A DNA stretch of 64,000 nucleotides from UBA8437 sp964646205 (lineage in GTDB: Bacteria; Planctomycetota; Planctomycetia; Planctomycetales; Planctomycetaceae), in contig CAZYAZ010000017.1 of assembly GCA_964646205.1 (NCBI GenBank), forward strand, positions 1 to 64,000. Direction: 5' to 3'. The position numbers and the translations under genes were made by a program. The notes beneath the pieces were generated by a model. The model was given only the letters and a program-made list of their open reading frames with translations, made no database searches and had not been told where the DNA came from. Each line of letters starts with the position of its first letter. Positions within the stretch are counted from its first letter, which is position 1. Below are positions 34,097-42,992 of this stretch, one piece after another.

Positions 34097-35461
34097 ATGA
34101 CCTGGCGGCGGCGAGATGTCTTGCAGGTGGGAGGACTGGGCGCACTGGGGCTCTCGGCGCCCGACCTGTTGGCTGCTGACTCGACGAAGGCGACGGCCAA
34201 GTCGTGCATCCTCTTCTTCATGGAAGGGGGACCCAGCCAGATCGACATGTGGGACATGAAGCCGAAGGCTCCCGAGACGATCCGTGGCCCGTTGCAGCCG
34301 ATTGACACCACGATCCCGGGTTATCAGGTCTGTGAGCATTTGCCGCAGTTGGCCACACAAATGCGGCACTTCAGCGTGGTGCGTTCGGTCAATCACCGGA
34401 TCGTCGACCACAATGCCAGCTCATACTTCATGCTGACCGGCCAGGAGCCTTTGCGAGATTCGCAATTGATCAGGGGGTCGTCACCGTCCAATGCCCCCGC
34501 CTACGGTTCGGTGCTGGCCAAGCTGATGCCGACAGAACGTGCGTTGCCCGATTACGTTCATTTGCCAAAACGTTTCTTCAACTGCGGACATTTCATCCCG
34601 GGCGTCCTGGCGGGCTTTCTTGGCGACGCGTATGACCCGTTTATTGCTGGAGACCCAAGCAAGGGGGATTACCGGGTGCCGGGGCTCGAACAGACCTTGA
34701 CGGGTGACCGATTCGGCCAGAGACGCCAGTTGCTGACGCAACTGGATCGTGGCCTTGATGAAGCGGTGCCGCCCCGCGCGCTGGATCGCAAGGACGTGTT
34801 CTACGAGAAGGCGTTTGACCTGATCACGGCGGCCGAGGCGCGGGAGGCGTTCCGCCTGGACGATGAACCCGAATCGGTACGTCGGCGGTACGGCCTGCGA
34901 CGTGAAATTTCCGGGGTTCGTGGCGGGGGGATGCCTCACCTGGGGCAGTGCATGTTGCTGGCACGCCGGTTGATCGAACGTGGCGTGCGGCTGGTCTCAG
35001 TCTGGGCCGGACGCCAGGCATTTGATGGCCACAAGGGGCATTACCAGAGTCTGGTCAAGGGGTTGTGCCCGCCGACCGACCAGGCCCTTTCGGCATTGGT
35101 CGAGGATCTTTCGGAGCGAGGCCTCCTGGATGACACGCTTGTCGCCTGCCTGGCCGAGTTTGGACGGACACCGAAACTTGGCCAGGTCACCTCGTCGGCC
35201 GGTGCCACTCCCGATGGGCGAGATCACTGGCCTCACTGTTTTTCCGTTCTGTTCGCAGGCGGTGGAATGAAGGCGGGATACGTGCACGGGGAGTCCGATC
35301 GGTTCGCCGCCTATCCGGTTTCCGATCCAGTGACTCCCAAGGATGTGGCTGCGACCATCTACACGGCCCTGGGCGTCGATCCACGACAGAGGATTCGCGA
35401 CCGGTTTGCGAGGCCACAGACGCTGGCCGATGGTGAGGTTATCCAGGGACTGTTCGGGTAG
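34097..35461 (+). CDS. DUF1501 protein
   Basis: A 454-residue DUF1501 member. ATG at 34097 is chosen because GGAG lies six bases upstream and the product then begins MTWRRRDVLQVGGLGALGLS, a twin-arginine signal. The family motifs KSCILFFMEGGPSQIDMWDM, CEHLPQLATQMRHFSVVRSV, AEFGRTPKLGQ and GRDHWPHCFSVLFAGGG are all present. It lies divergent from the Gfo/Idh/MocA gene with about 150 bases between starts, and has no adjacent DUF1549/DUF1553 partner. No reaction is established for the family. Confidence 0.88.
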   Translation: MTWRRRDVLQVGGLGALGLSAPDLLAADSTKATAKSCILFFMEGGPSQIDMWDMKPKAPETIRGPLQPIDTTIPGYQVCEHLPQLATQMRHFSVVRSVNHRIVDHNASSYFMLTGQEPLRDSQLIRGSSPSNAPAYGSVLAKLMPTERALPDYVHLPKRFFNCGHFIPGVLAGFLGDAYDPFIAGDPSKGDYRVPGLEQTLTGDRFGQRRQLLTQLDRGLDEAVPPRALDRKDVFYEKAFDLITAAEAREAFRLDDEPESVRRRYGLRREISGVRGGGMPHLGQCMLLARRLIERGVRLVSVWAGRQAFDGHKGHYQSLVKGLCPPTDQALSALVEDLSERGLLDDTLVACLAEFGRTPKLGQVTSSAGATPDGRDHWPHCFSVLFAGGGMKAGYVHGESDRFAAYPVSDPVTPKDVAATIYTALGVDPRQRIRDRFARPQTLADGEVIQGLFG

Positions 35462-35482
35462 TGGATCGTGGGGACGCTGGTC

Positions 35483-36394
35483 CTAGGCCTGCTCGAGTCC
35501 CCAGCAGAAGAGGTCCTCGAGTATCGGCGGAGTCACGACCTCCTCGTCGAGTACCAGTACCATCTCTGCACCGAATCCCTTCGAACTTCCCAGCGGTTCG
35601 ACGGACCAGCCGGACTTTTGGGCCATCTCGACGAGTTCCCGGTGTGTGGGGAAAACCAAAAGCCGTTGCGGCGAGCTTTCGGCTGCCGCGTACTGGACCA
35701 GTTCCCAGACGTCTTGTGGATTACCGGCGTATTCGATCAGGCCTCGTTTGTTGGTGGCCCGTCCCTCGACAAGATAGGAGACCGCCGCGCCATCGAGTTC
35801 ACCCACCAGGACTCGGCACTTGGGAAGAGTCAACAATTGGGCTGATTCATGAATGGTTCGCTGCGAGTGTGCGGGCTGAGAGCGATGCAAGTGGTGGACC
35901 GCGTCCAGGTGCCGTTCAGGGAGAAAGTCGACCACCGAGAGTCGTTGTTCGCCACGAGTCCCACGTCCGGAGGCAATCCATCCGGGGGTGTTTACGGTTT
36001 GCCAGCCCAGTGAGCGATAAAAATCGGGTACACCGGTCCACAGCAGTCCGAGTTGGCACCCGAGTTGTGGCATTGCCGTCTGCAGGTCCTGCATCAATGC
36101 GGCGGCCAGTCCGCGGCGACGGGATTCCGCCTCGGTTGCCACCAGGACGACGATGCCCACGCCGATGGTCTTCCCTGAACACCTGAAAATGCGAGGCCAG
36201 ACGGCAGCGTGACTGACTATCCGGCCGTCACGTTCCGTCACCCGGCAATTTGCCAGGTTGTCGTCGGAGAAAAGCAGTGGGAAATCGGTCAGCACACTCT
36301 GGTCGTGGATTCCCTTTTCCCGTCGGAATATCGAGTCAAGCAGATCGATGATCTGCGAAAGGTCGTCGTGGGTGGCCGGACGCGGTTTAGTCAT
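35483..36394 (-). CDS. GNAT family N-acetyltransferase
   Basis: A 303-residue acetyltransferase. The N-terminal GNAT domain carries the acetyl-CoA-binding motif A VGIVVLVATEAESRRRGLAAALM (the Q/RxxGxG/A equivalent is RRRGLA), preceded by RIVSHAAVWPRIF. The second half (about 150-300) is longer than in minimal GNATs and resembles a second degenerate GNAT or Eis-like domain. No signal peptide. Acceptor unknown. The ATG at 36394 has only a weak ribosome-binding site. Confidence 0.78.
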   Translation of the reverse strand: MTKPRPATHDDLSQIIDLLDSIFRREKGIHDQSVLTDFPLLFSDDNLANCRVTERDGRIVSHAAVWPRIFRCSGKTIGVGIVVLVATEAESRRRGLAAALMQDLQTAMPQLGCQLGLLWTGVPDFYRSLGWQTVNTPGWIASGRGTRGEQRLSVVDFLPERHLDAVHHLHRSQPAHSQRTIHESAQLLTLPKCRVLVGELDGAAVSYLVEGRATNKRGLIEYAGNPQDVWELVQYAAAESSPQRLLVFPTHRELVEMAQKSGWSVEPLGSSKGFGAEMVLVLDEEVVTPPILEDLFCWGLEQA

Positions 36395-36518
36395 GGGGAA
36401 ATGAGTATCAATGGTCAGGTCCTTTCAGGATGACACTTCCGGGTTCGGCAGTCGACCTTGACCGCCGGGAAACCTCGCCGGTATTCTCCCGCCCCGCCTT
36501 TTTCTCGGGAGCTCCTGC

Positions 36519-37341
36519 GTGGCTGCCTGGACTACACGATACCGGTTCCATCTGTCGAACCTGCTCTCCGCAGTGTTGGTGGTGGTCTGTGTCACTGCCG
36601 GGGTAGCGGCTCCGCCGGTCGAGACCGCATCCACTGGAGTGCTCGTTTTACGGAATGGCCGGGTGGTGGCTGGCCAGATTCAACTGGTCGAGGAGGGATA
36701 CCAGGTTGATTCGGTGACCGGACGGGTTGTGATCCCGCGAAACGTGGTGGAACTGGAAGCAGAAAATCTCGGCGACGCCTATCGCAAGCTGAGGGCCAAG
36801 ATGCCCGATCGTTCTGCTTCACGTCATATTGTCCTGGCCCGCTGGTGTCTCTCGTATGGTCTGAATCAACAGGCACTGTTCGAGTTTCGCGAGGCGGAGC
36901 GATTGGCTCCGAAGAACAGTACCGCGAGATCGATGGTTGCCAGGCTGGAGCCGATCACCCGGCCTCGTGGCACGGTGCCAACGGTTCGGATGGCCAGTGC
37001 TGTGATGTCGCGAGATGCCGAGCCAGTCGAGTTTCTGGGCGGTCTGCCNNNNNNNNNNNNNNNNNNNNNNNNNNNNNNNNNNNNNNNNNNNNNNNNNNNN
37101 NNNNNNNNNNNNNNNNNNNNNNNNNNNNNNNNNNNNNNNNNNNNNNNNGCAGAAAAAGGCCGCCTCGACGTCGCGGCTGTACAAGGGGAAAGCGTTTCGT
37201 CCCGTGGAGCCCAGTGGCCCGAGGGTGGACGTGTTCGATCCGACGGAGTTCAACCGCGAGACACGTCGTCGCGAAACCGTTCGGAAGCAGGCCGCCGCCG
37301 CGGAGCGCCAAAACGCTAAATCATCTCGGACCGGCCGCTAG
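36519..37341 (+). CDS. Exported planctomycete hypothetical protein, interrupted by sequence gap
   Basis: GTG at 36519 with GGGAG eight bases upstream starts a signal-peptide protein (LLSAVLVVVCVTAGVAA). Residues about 40-150 contain VLVLRNGRVVAGQIQLVEEG, a short beta domain, then a helical LARWCLSYGLNQQALFEFRE segment. The 100 N at 37049-37148 break the gene. Beyond the gap the coding frame is the one giving LYKGKAFRPVEPSGPRVDVF and DPTEFNRETRRR, ending in TAG at 37341; the frame that is continuous through the N block does not look coding. I recall a planctomycete family with this start, a FDPxxFNR end and a small cytochrome-like middle; whether the gap hides that cannot be seen. The stop shares CTAG with the convergent gene. 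Confidence 0.65.
37049..37148. other. Assembly gap (100 N)
   Basis: Exactly 100 N, the conventional placeholder for a gap of unknown size. If both flanks belong to the same gene, the true missing length must be a multiple of three, because the right-hand coding frame is one base off across 100 N. Confidence 0.97.
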
Positions 37342-38465
37342 CTGCACCACGTTTCGATCATGCGGGCGTAAAGGTCGGTCCCCAATTCGAGCTGTTCCAG
37401 CGCGATGAATTCGTCCCATGTGTGCGCCTGGGCGATGTCACCAGGGCCAATCACCACCATGTTCTTCAATTCCGTCAGCATTCCACCATCGGTTCCGTAA
37501 CAAACGGTTGTGGGAGTCTCGCGACCGGCCAGTTCCAGGACTTCTCGGACGAATTGGGAGTCGGGATCGATATAGAGTGGCTCGGCTCGACTCTTGACCA
37601 CAAACTCTATCCCACATGCTTCAGCAGTCGCCCTCGCCCGTTCGATCAATTCATCTATTTCCTGACCTGGCATGGCTCGGAAATAGACCGTGCAGACGCT
37701 CTGGGGCGGAGTGATGTTGACCGCAGCGGTGTGGTCGTTGATGCCGATGTTCCAACTGATCGTTGGTGGGTCGAATTCCTCGTTCTGCCATTTGGCCAGC
37801 GACTCGGTTTCGTCGTGAATGGCTTTCATTTCGGCGAGGTAGGGGATCATGGCCAGGTTGGCGTTGAGCCCGGCTCGTGTGCTGGAGTGTGAAGCGGTGC
37901 CATGGGACGTGGCGACAAGGCCGGTTGTACCCTTGTGAGCGTAGACCACCTCGAGCATGGTGGGTTCGCCGATGATCCCACGTGATTGCCCGTCCACCAT
38001 TTCCCGGAAAAACTCGCTTCGTTCGGCCACCGCCATCGCGCCGCCGTAACCAATCTCTTCATCAGAGGTGCAGGTGATGTAGAGTGGTTTGGTGAGTGGC
38101 AAGTCGGCCAGGCGTTCCGCGGCAGCAAACATGCAGGCGATCGAGCCCTTCATGTCGCAACTGCCCCGCCCGTACAGCAGATCGCCAACGATCGTCGGTT
38201 CGAAGGGACCATGGTCATCGGTGTGCCACGGATCAGCCGGGACCACATCGGTGTGGCCAAAGTAGGCCATTCCACCGGTTCCCTCTCCCTTTTTGGCAAC
38301 GATGCTGACTTTTCGGACGCCGTACGGGTCATCGTATTCGATGCGTTCGATCGCAAAACCGAGGCCGCTGAGCACTTCCTCGCAATAGTCGCTGACCGGC
38401 GCATTGGTGAGATTGCTGGTGGATTCGAAAGAAACGAGATTCTGGTTGTATTCAAGTGCATCCAT
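37338..38465 (-). CDS. M20 family deacylase (acetylornithine deacetylase / succinyl-DAP desuccinylase-like)
   Basis: A 375-residue zinc metallohydrolase. The metal site is visible: His71 in YFGHTDVVP, Asp104 in GRGSCDMKGS, the Glu pair 136-137 in TSDEEIG, and downstream GIIGEPT and the C-terminal AQAHTWDEF His. GTTGLVATSHGTASHSSTRA is the dimerisation-domain signature with the catalytic-support His. The family cleaves N-acyl groups from amino acids (ArgE, DapE) or peptides. Which one cannot be fixed from sequence alone; ArgE-like is slightly favoured by length. Its stop shares CTAG (37338-37341) with the convergent interrupted gene. Confidence 0.87.
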   Translation of the reverse strand: MDALEYNQNLVSFESTSNLTNAPVSDYCEEVLSGLGFAIERIEYDDPYGVRKVSIVAKKGEGTGGMAYFGHTDVVPADPWHTDDHGPFEPTIVGDLLYGRGSCDMKGSIACMFAAAERLADLPLTKPLYITCTSDEEIGYGGAMAVAERSEFFREMVDGQSRGIIGEPTMLEVVYAHKGTTGLVATSHGTASHSSTRAGLNANLAMIPYLAEMKAIHDETESLAKWQNEEFDPPTISWNIGINDHTAAVNITPPQSVCTVYFRAMPGQEIDELIERARATAEACGIEFVVKSRAEPLYIDPDSQFVREVLELAGRETPTTVCYGTDGGMLTELKNMVVIGPGDIAQAHTWDEFIALEQLELGTDLYARMIETWCS

Positions 38466-38511
38466 GGCTGTGCGTCCGGGGGCTGGGGGAAGGTACTGTG
38501 GAGGGCGTGGG

Positions 38512-39447
38512 TCAGGCCTTCAGGTGGCGAGCGAATACGTTTTTGGTTCGCTGCCACATCTCCGGAGAAAGCACGTGACCGACTCCGTTCTCGATGTAGT
38601 GGGAAAAATTCTTTTCGGCGTGGATTGCCTCGTAGGCCTTGGCGATCACTTTGACCCCGCGTTTGACTTCGCCAATCGGGCTGCCACTATCCGTCTCTCC
38701 GAAATTGAGATGCAAGGCGCGTGGGGCGATCAACGCGGCAATGTCGGGGGTGTCACCATGAGCATGGATGCCGGGAACGAAGTTCGGGAAACAGTGCAGC
38801 ATGTGGTTTTCGTGGATGGCCTGGTAGGTGGGGAGGCAGCAGTTGCCAACCAGGCATTTCAGCCGGGATTCCCAGGGGCCGACAAGCCAGGTGTGAGTCG
38901 ACCCCATTGAGTGTCCGTAGCATCCCAGGCGGTCGGCATTGACTTCCTTGAGGCTGGCCAGCACGTCGATGGCTCGCCGCATGTCCAGGATGTTTTTCCA
39001 GGCCATGCATTTTCCAGCGACCACGTAACGCAGAAACTCGAAACGTTCGTACCAGTGAGTCTTGAGTTTGCCAGTTGGGTCACGCCGGTCTTCAAAGCAC
39101 AGGGCGTCGGGGCAGAGCACGACATAACCCTCCCGGGCCAGTGCGACCCCGGTGTGGTGCATCTTGTTGCCGGCCAACCCTGCAGGTTCACTTTTTCCCA
39201 GGTGGTACTGTCCGGCGTGCTGATGCCAGATAGCGATACCTGGTGTTGGTTTCTCTGGCGTGGCCCCGTCCGGGACAAGGAGAAACGCTGGGACCCGGTC
39301 ACCGGGTTCGACTTCGTAGTTCAGGCTGACCAGTCGGTAGCCTTTTTTCTGTTCTGTTGCAGTGATGCGGGTGTTCAGCGGACAGGGTTTCGGCCAGTCG
39401 CCGCCAAGACCGGACAAAAGACGGTCGCGAAAATCAATAGCGGCCAT
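38512..39447 (-). CDS. Alpha/beta hydrolase, dienelactone-hydrolase/acetyl xylan esterase-like
   Basis: About 311 residues from ATG 39447; an upstream GTG at 39534 is possible but adds no obvious signal. No signal peptide. Motifs: IAIWHQHAGQYHLGKSEPAG (oxyanion region), VLCPDALCFEDR, the nucleophile in CYGHSMGSTHTW, an acid in FGETDSGSPIGEV and the His in NGVGHVLSPEMW. It resembles the planctomycete alpha/beta hydrolases annotated as dienelactone hydrolase or acetyl xylan esterase-like. Substrate unknown. It lies 46 bases upstream of the M20 gene on the same strand, so the two may be cotranscribed. Confidence 0.8.
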   Translation of the reverse strand: MAAIDFRDRLLSGLGGDWPKPCPLNTRITATEQKKGYRLVSLNYEVEPGDRVPAFLLVPDGATPEKPTPGIAIWHQHAGQYHLGKSEPAGLAGNKMHHTGVALAREGYVVLCPDALCFEDRRDPTGKLKTHWYERFEFLRYVVAGKCMAWKNILDMRRAIDVLASLKEVNADRLGCYGHSMGSTHTWLVGPWESRLKCLVGNCCLPTYQAIHENHMLHCFPNFVPGIHAHGDTPDIAALIAPRALHLNFGETDSGSPIGEVKRGVKVIAKAYEAIHAEKNFSHYIENGVGHVLSPEMWQRTKNVFARHLKA

Positions 39448-39755
39448 GATGTATCCAGAAGGTGCGAAGTCGGGGCTCAAAACAGGCGTGTGGCCAAGAA
39501 TATCCGAATGAGAGCGCGATTGCGAATAGGCCACGGAATGGCTTCGGGCCGATCACCCGAGCAACTCGTCGCGAAACATCCCCCTAGGATTCATCCATTC
39601 GATCCCATATAAAGCAACGAACCGTGGAACGAAGACGTGTTTCAGGCAAGTTATGACGGTCGTAAGGCCGATACTGACGTCATAAACCGTACAACCGTTA
39701 CCAGACGAACGCGTGTTGCGCGTTGGTTCGGACGAGGGTTTCAGGAAAGCGACGC
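39448..39755. promoter_or_regulatory. Divergent intergenic region with two palindromes
   Basis: These 308 bases separate the alpha/beta hydrolase and the BBP7-type gene. No ORF is convincing. A TATAAA hexamer at 39608-39613 could be a -10 box for the rightward gene but lacks a clear -35. Two palindromes follow: TATGACGGTCGTA (39652-39664, arms TAyGAC/GTCrTA) and TGACGTCA (39675-39682). Both lie between the possible promoter and the start codon, so they are candidate operator sites; no regulator gene is adjacent. Confidence 0.4.
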
Positions 39756-41126
39756 ATGTTCGGTCGTCTCGTCATTGTCAAAACCATGGTGGTTGCCCTG
39801 ATCGTGGGGCAGTCGGCCGTTGCCCAGTACTTCCCGCCATCTCCGCGGCCAACGATGCCTACCGGTGTTTCACCGGCGTCGTATGCTGCTGGAGCCTGGG
39901 AAGAACCAGCCAATGACGGTCCGGTGATCAACGAACGGATGTTGTCACGAGACCGGGGTTGGGGTTACCAGGATACGTACCTGGATCGAATCCTGAGGGG
40001 CCTGGTTCGGAATACGTGGATCCGTTTGGATTATATGAATTACGATGCCAAGCGTCCCGGTTCCCACTTGTTGGGTGCCAACAATCCAATGGTGAACAAT
40101 GAACGCCTGCCGTTTGCGGTGTCGTCGGGTGGAACCGACATCGGAATCGCGACGGTTCCCGCGTTGGATCTGATCGAGTTGAAAAACGTCAACGGAATGC
40201 GTGGCACCGTGGGCGTGATGTTCAATGGCGGCGGACTCGAATTCGACGTCTGGGGCTTGAAGGAGAACGAGGGGTCGATGTCGATGTCCGGCCTCGGCGC
40301 CCAGGGGTTTGGCCCCAGTGACGGCGGTTCGACCGAAGAGGGAGGCGGAGTTCCTCTGGACCCGGTCTTCGCGGCGACAAGCACGTTGCTCAACGGTCAA
40401 CCGGCAAACAACAACTTCTTGTACGACCACAGTTTCGACGCTCGTTACGTCCAGGATGTGTGGGGAACGGGAGTCAATTACATCGCCAACGACTCGAACG
40501 TTGGTGAAGGGTTGAAGATCTTGCCGATGGTCGGGTTCCGGTATCTTGAAGTGACTGAAGGTTTGTTCCAGACAGGTGTATTCAATGGAGGTTTTGACGG
40601 TGAGGTAGATTTTGGAGAAGACCTCAATAGCAACGGCATGATGGACGTCGGTGAAGACATCAACGGAGACGGCCTGCTGGACCTCGGCCTCGTCAGCGTT
40701 ATCAATTCCCGTGTCAACAATGAGATTTTTGCCCCGCAAATCGGCGTCAGGATGCAGTTGCAGCACAAGTGGTTCACCCTGGGTTTTGAACCAAAAATGG
40801 CCCTGGGTGTGAACCGTTACGAAATGGAAGTTGAAACCAACAGGTTGCGGAGTTTTGGTGATCCGCGGACTCGGGAATCGGCACGGAGTACCCGGTTTGC
40901 CCAGGTGTTTGACTTCCGATTCTCACTGAAGTTGTTTCCCAGTGACGATATTGAGTTCTTCCTCGCATACGACGTGACAGTGGCCAGTGGCGTGTCACGA
41001 GCACACGACAATGTGTATTACAACGACAACGGTCAGTCGGAGCCCCCGGCAATTGGTGTCGATCCAGGGTTTGAAACGCTCTGGTGGCAGGGTTTGACGG
41101 TGGGAGGTCAAATCTGGTTGCGGTAG
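39756..41126 (+). CDS. BBP7-type outer membrane beta-barrel protein
   Basis: A 456-residue protein of the planctomycete BBP7-like group. ATG at 39756 is preceded by AGGA and followed by a signal peptide ending SAVAQ. After a Pro-rich start, WIRLDYMNYDAKRPGSHLLG and ALDLIELKNVNGMRGTVGVM open a series of amphipathic beta strands that end with WWQGLTVGGQIWLR, a C-terminal aromatic/charged strand typical of outer-membrane barrels. An insertion at about 285-312 carries two DxNxDG-like calcium loops (DLNSNGMMDVGED, DINGDGLLDLG). A strong terminator follows. Role: surface porin-like or structural barrel. Confidence 0.82.
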   Translation: MFGRLVIVKTMVVALIVGQSAVAQYFPPSPRPTMPTGVSPASYAAGAWEEPANDGPVINERMLSRDRGWGYQDTYLDRILRGLVRNTWIRLDYMNYDAKRPGSHLLGANNPMVNNERLPFAVSSGGTDIGIATVPALDLIELKNVNGMRGTVGVMFNGGGLEFDVWGLKENEGSMSMSGLGAQGFGPSDGGSTEEGGGVPLDPVFAATSTLLNGQPANNNFLYDHSFDARYVQDVWGTGVNYIANDSNVGEGLKILPMVGFRYLEVTEGLFQTGVFNGGFDGEVDFGEDLNSNGMMDVGEDINGDGLLDLGLVSVINSRVNNEIFAPQIGVRMQLQHKWFTLGFEPKMALGVNRYEMEVETNRLRSFGDPRTRESARSTRFAQVFDFRFSLKLFPSDDIEFFLAYDVTVASGVSRAHDNVYYNDNGQSEPPAIGVDPGFETLWWQGLTVGGQIWLR

Positions 41127-41175
41127 CAACAAGCCGCCGGGTCGTCTCGATCCCGGCACCAATCTGATCCGTGCG

Positions 41176-41207
41176 AGCGAGGGATCCGTTGTTACGGATC
41201 CCTCGCT
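41176..41207 (+). terminator. Rho-independent terminator of the BBP7-type gene
   Basis: A perfect 14-bp stem (AGCGAGGGATCCGT / ACGGATCCCTCGCT) with a TGTT loop begins 50 bases after the stop and is followed by TCGTTTATCC. The T tract is short, but the stem is among the strongest in the window and cleanly separates this gene from the ATP-grasp gene. Confidence 0.8.
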
Positions 41208-41259
41208 TCGTTTATCCTTCGCTCGGAAAAAGCGTCTGAGTGGATCTGGAGGCGATCGA

Positions 41260-42897
41260 ATGGGCCGGGTCATAGTGACACACTCGCGTGGGTGGCACGC
41301 CCTCGCGATGGTCAGGAGCCTCGGGCGGCAGGGGGTGGACGTATATTGTGGCGAAGAGGCTCCCTTCGCCCCGTGTTTCTTTTCGAAGTATTGCCAGGGA
41401 AGCTTCCAACATCCCTCGGTTGGGGGAGATCCGGAAGCGTTTGTCGACTTCATGGTCGACAAGGTCAAGGAATTGAAACCCGAAGATCCGAATGAACCGT
41501 TTGTGTTGATGCCGGTTCATAAAGAAACGTGGTTGATTGCCGAGCATCGGGAACGATTTGAGGGGTTGGTCGACATTCCCCTGACGTCTCATGCCAACAT
41601 GGCTCGAACACACGACAAGGGGAAATTGGCCCTGTTGGCCGATGAACTGGGGATTACGATCCCGCCGACGCGGCAGTTTCACGATCTCGACGATCTCTAC
41701 CGTGCGATTCCTGATATGACCTTCCCGGTTTTCTTGAAGGTTCGCGAGGGAGCCGCGGGGGTGGGGTTGAAAAAGTGTGATACGGCCGAGGACCTGACAA
41801 GTTCGTTTCGCGAATTCGTTGATGGTTTCGGTTTGGAGCCCGCCGAATATCCACTGGTACAGGATTTCATCAAGGGCGAAGATTATTGCGTGTCGGCTCT
41901 GTTCGATGGCGGGCGGCGAGTTGCGATGATGACCTACCACAATGTGCGGGTGTTTCCGCGTGGTACCGGTGCCGGAGCGCTGCGGGAGACCGTCCCGCTG
42001 CCAGAAGCCGAAGCGTCGGCCGAAAAGATGCTGCAGCATCTTCAATGGCACGGAATGGCCCAACTGGACTATCGCGTCGGCGAAGACGGCACCGCCTACC
42101 TGATCGAATTGAATCCGAGGTTCTTTGGGGGATTGCCGCAGGCGATCGCCTCCGGAGCCGATTATCCGTGGTTGTTGTATCGCATGGCGTGTGGTGAGCA
42201 GATCACCGGAGAGCCGCAAATCGACTACGACGTGGTGACCGAAGCACCGCTTGTCGGCTTGTTGGCCACCCTGGATGAGATTGCTCACGACGAGCGAGCG
42301 TTGGGCCGGTTGAGACGGGTGGCTGATGAACTTGGTGCCTTGAAGCGTGGTGACGCAGCCGACGGCGAGGATGCCCGATTGAAACCGCTTTGGGACGCGA
42401 TCCGGGATGCGACCAATCCCGGGGATATTAAGGCGTATGTCCGCGAGATGTTCGAGGTTCATCGCGATTCCATCAACGATGTGTTGCAGTCGGACGACCC
42501 GCGGCCGGCTCTCGGAGTTCTGTTCCCACTGGCGTTGATGCTCAAACATGGCAAGTTGTCAATGGGCGTGATCACGTCCGAGGAGGAGATTGCTGAGGAT
42601 CGCCCGCGACGCAGTTTTCGAAGCCAGTTGGTCGCTCCTCGGTGGAAGACGGTTGTCGCCACGATTGTCCTGTTTGCCCTGGGCGTTTTGTTGCGGAGTG
42701 CGGCGGTGACCAGTGACAATGTTGGTGCATGGTTGACCTGGCCAGCGACGCGTCTGTTCGGAGAACCGTCTGATCTGGCGTCGAATGCGGGTACGATTGC
42801 AGGCGCGTTGGGTCTGACAGGGTTTCACGTCTTCAACGTCGGGGTGCTTTACCTGCTTTCGGCCTGGGTGTTGCGAGAATCACAGGACGCCAAATAG
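41260..42897 (+). CDS. ATP-grasp ligase-like protein with C-terminal membrane segments
   Basis: A 545-residue protein; GGAGG precedes the ATG. Residues 1-380 form an ATP-grasp fold: N-terminal VTHSRGWHALAMVRSLGRQG (pre-ATP-grasp Rossmann-like), DKGKLALLADELGITIPPT, PVFLKVREGAAGVGLKK (ATP-binding Lys and Gly-rich loop), and AYLIELNPRFFGG with the metal-binding Glu/Asn. The set resembles carbamoyl-phosphate synthase-like/CarB-type ligases that join a carboxylate to an amine. Unusually, about 100 residues at the end contain two hydrophobic helices (TVVATIVLFALGVLLRSAA and a final VFNVGVLYLLSAWVL), so the ligase is tethered to the membrane. Substrate unknown. Confidence 0.8.
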   Translation: MGRVIVTHSRGWHALAMVRSLGRQGVDVYCGEEAPFAPCFFSKYCQGSFQHPSVGGDPEAFVDFMVDKVKELKPEDPNEPFVLMPVHKETWLIAEHRERFEGLVDIPLTSHANMARTHDKGKLALLADELGITIPPTRQFHDLDDLYRAIPDMTFPVFLKVREGAAGVGLKKCDTAEDLTSSFREFVDGFGLEPAEYPLVQDFIKGEDYCVSALFDGGRRVAMMTYHNVRVFPRGTGAGALRETVPLPEAEASAEKMLQHLQWHGMAQLDYRVGEDGTAYLIELNPRFFGGLPQAIASGADYPWLLYRMACGEQITGEPQIDYDVVTEAPLVGLLATLDEIAHDERALGRLRRVADELGALKRGDAADGEDARLKPLWDAIRDATNPGDIKAYVREMFEVHRDSINDVLQSDDPRPALGVLFPLALMLKHGKLSMGVITSEEEIAEDRPRRSFRSQLVAPRWKTVVATIVLFALGVLLRSAAVTSDNVGAWLTWPATRLFGEPSDLASNAGTIAGALGLTGFHVFNVGVLYLLSAWVLRESQDAK

Positions 42898-42956
42898 ACG
42901 GCAGTTGAAATCGGCCACAGGTGTCGTCGCCGGGCAGGGCACCCGCTGAGAGCGGA

Positions 42957-42986
42957 TTGACAGTGGCGACGGCAGTGGTCTATCGT
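42957..42986 (+). promoter_or_regulatory. Sigma70-like promoter placing the start at the ATG (possible leaderless mRNA)
   Basis: A perfect TTGACA (42957-42962) is followed after 18 bases by TATCGT (42981-42986, four of six matches). The expected transcription start falls at about 42993, the ATG of the next gene, which has no ribosome-binding site. This suggests a leaderless transcript. Confidence 0.4.
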
Positions 42987-42992
42987 CCGGAC

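Noticed and set aside
37049..37319. Continuous frame through the N block ending at 37319
   Set aside because: Its residues after the gap do not look coding; the other frame gives the FDPTEFNR ending and shares its stop with the next gene.
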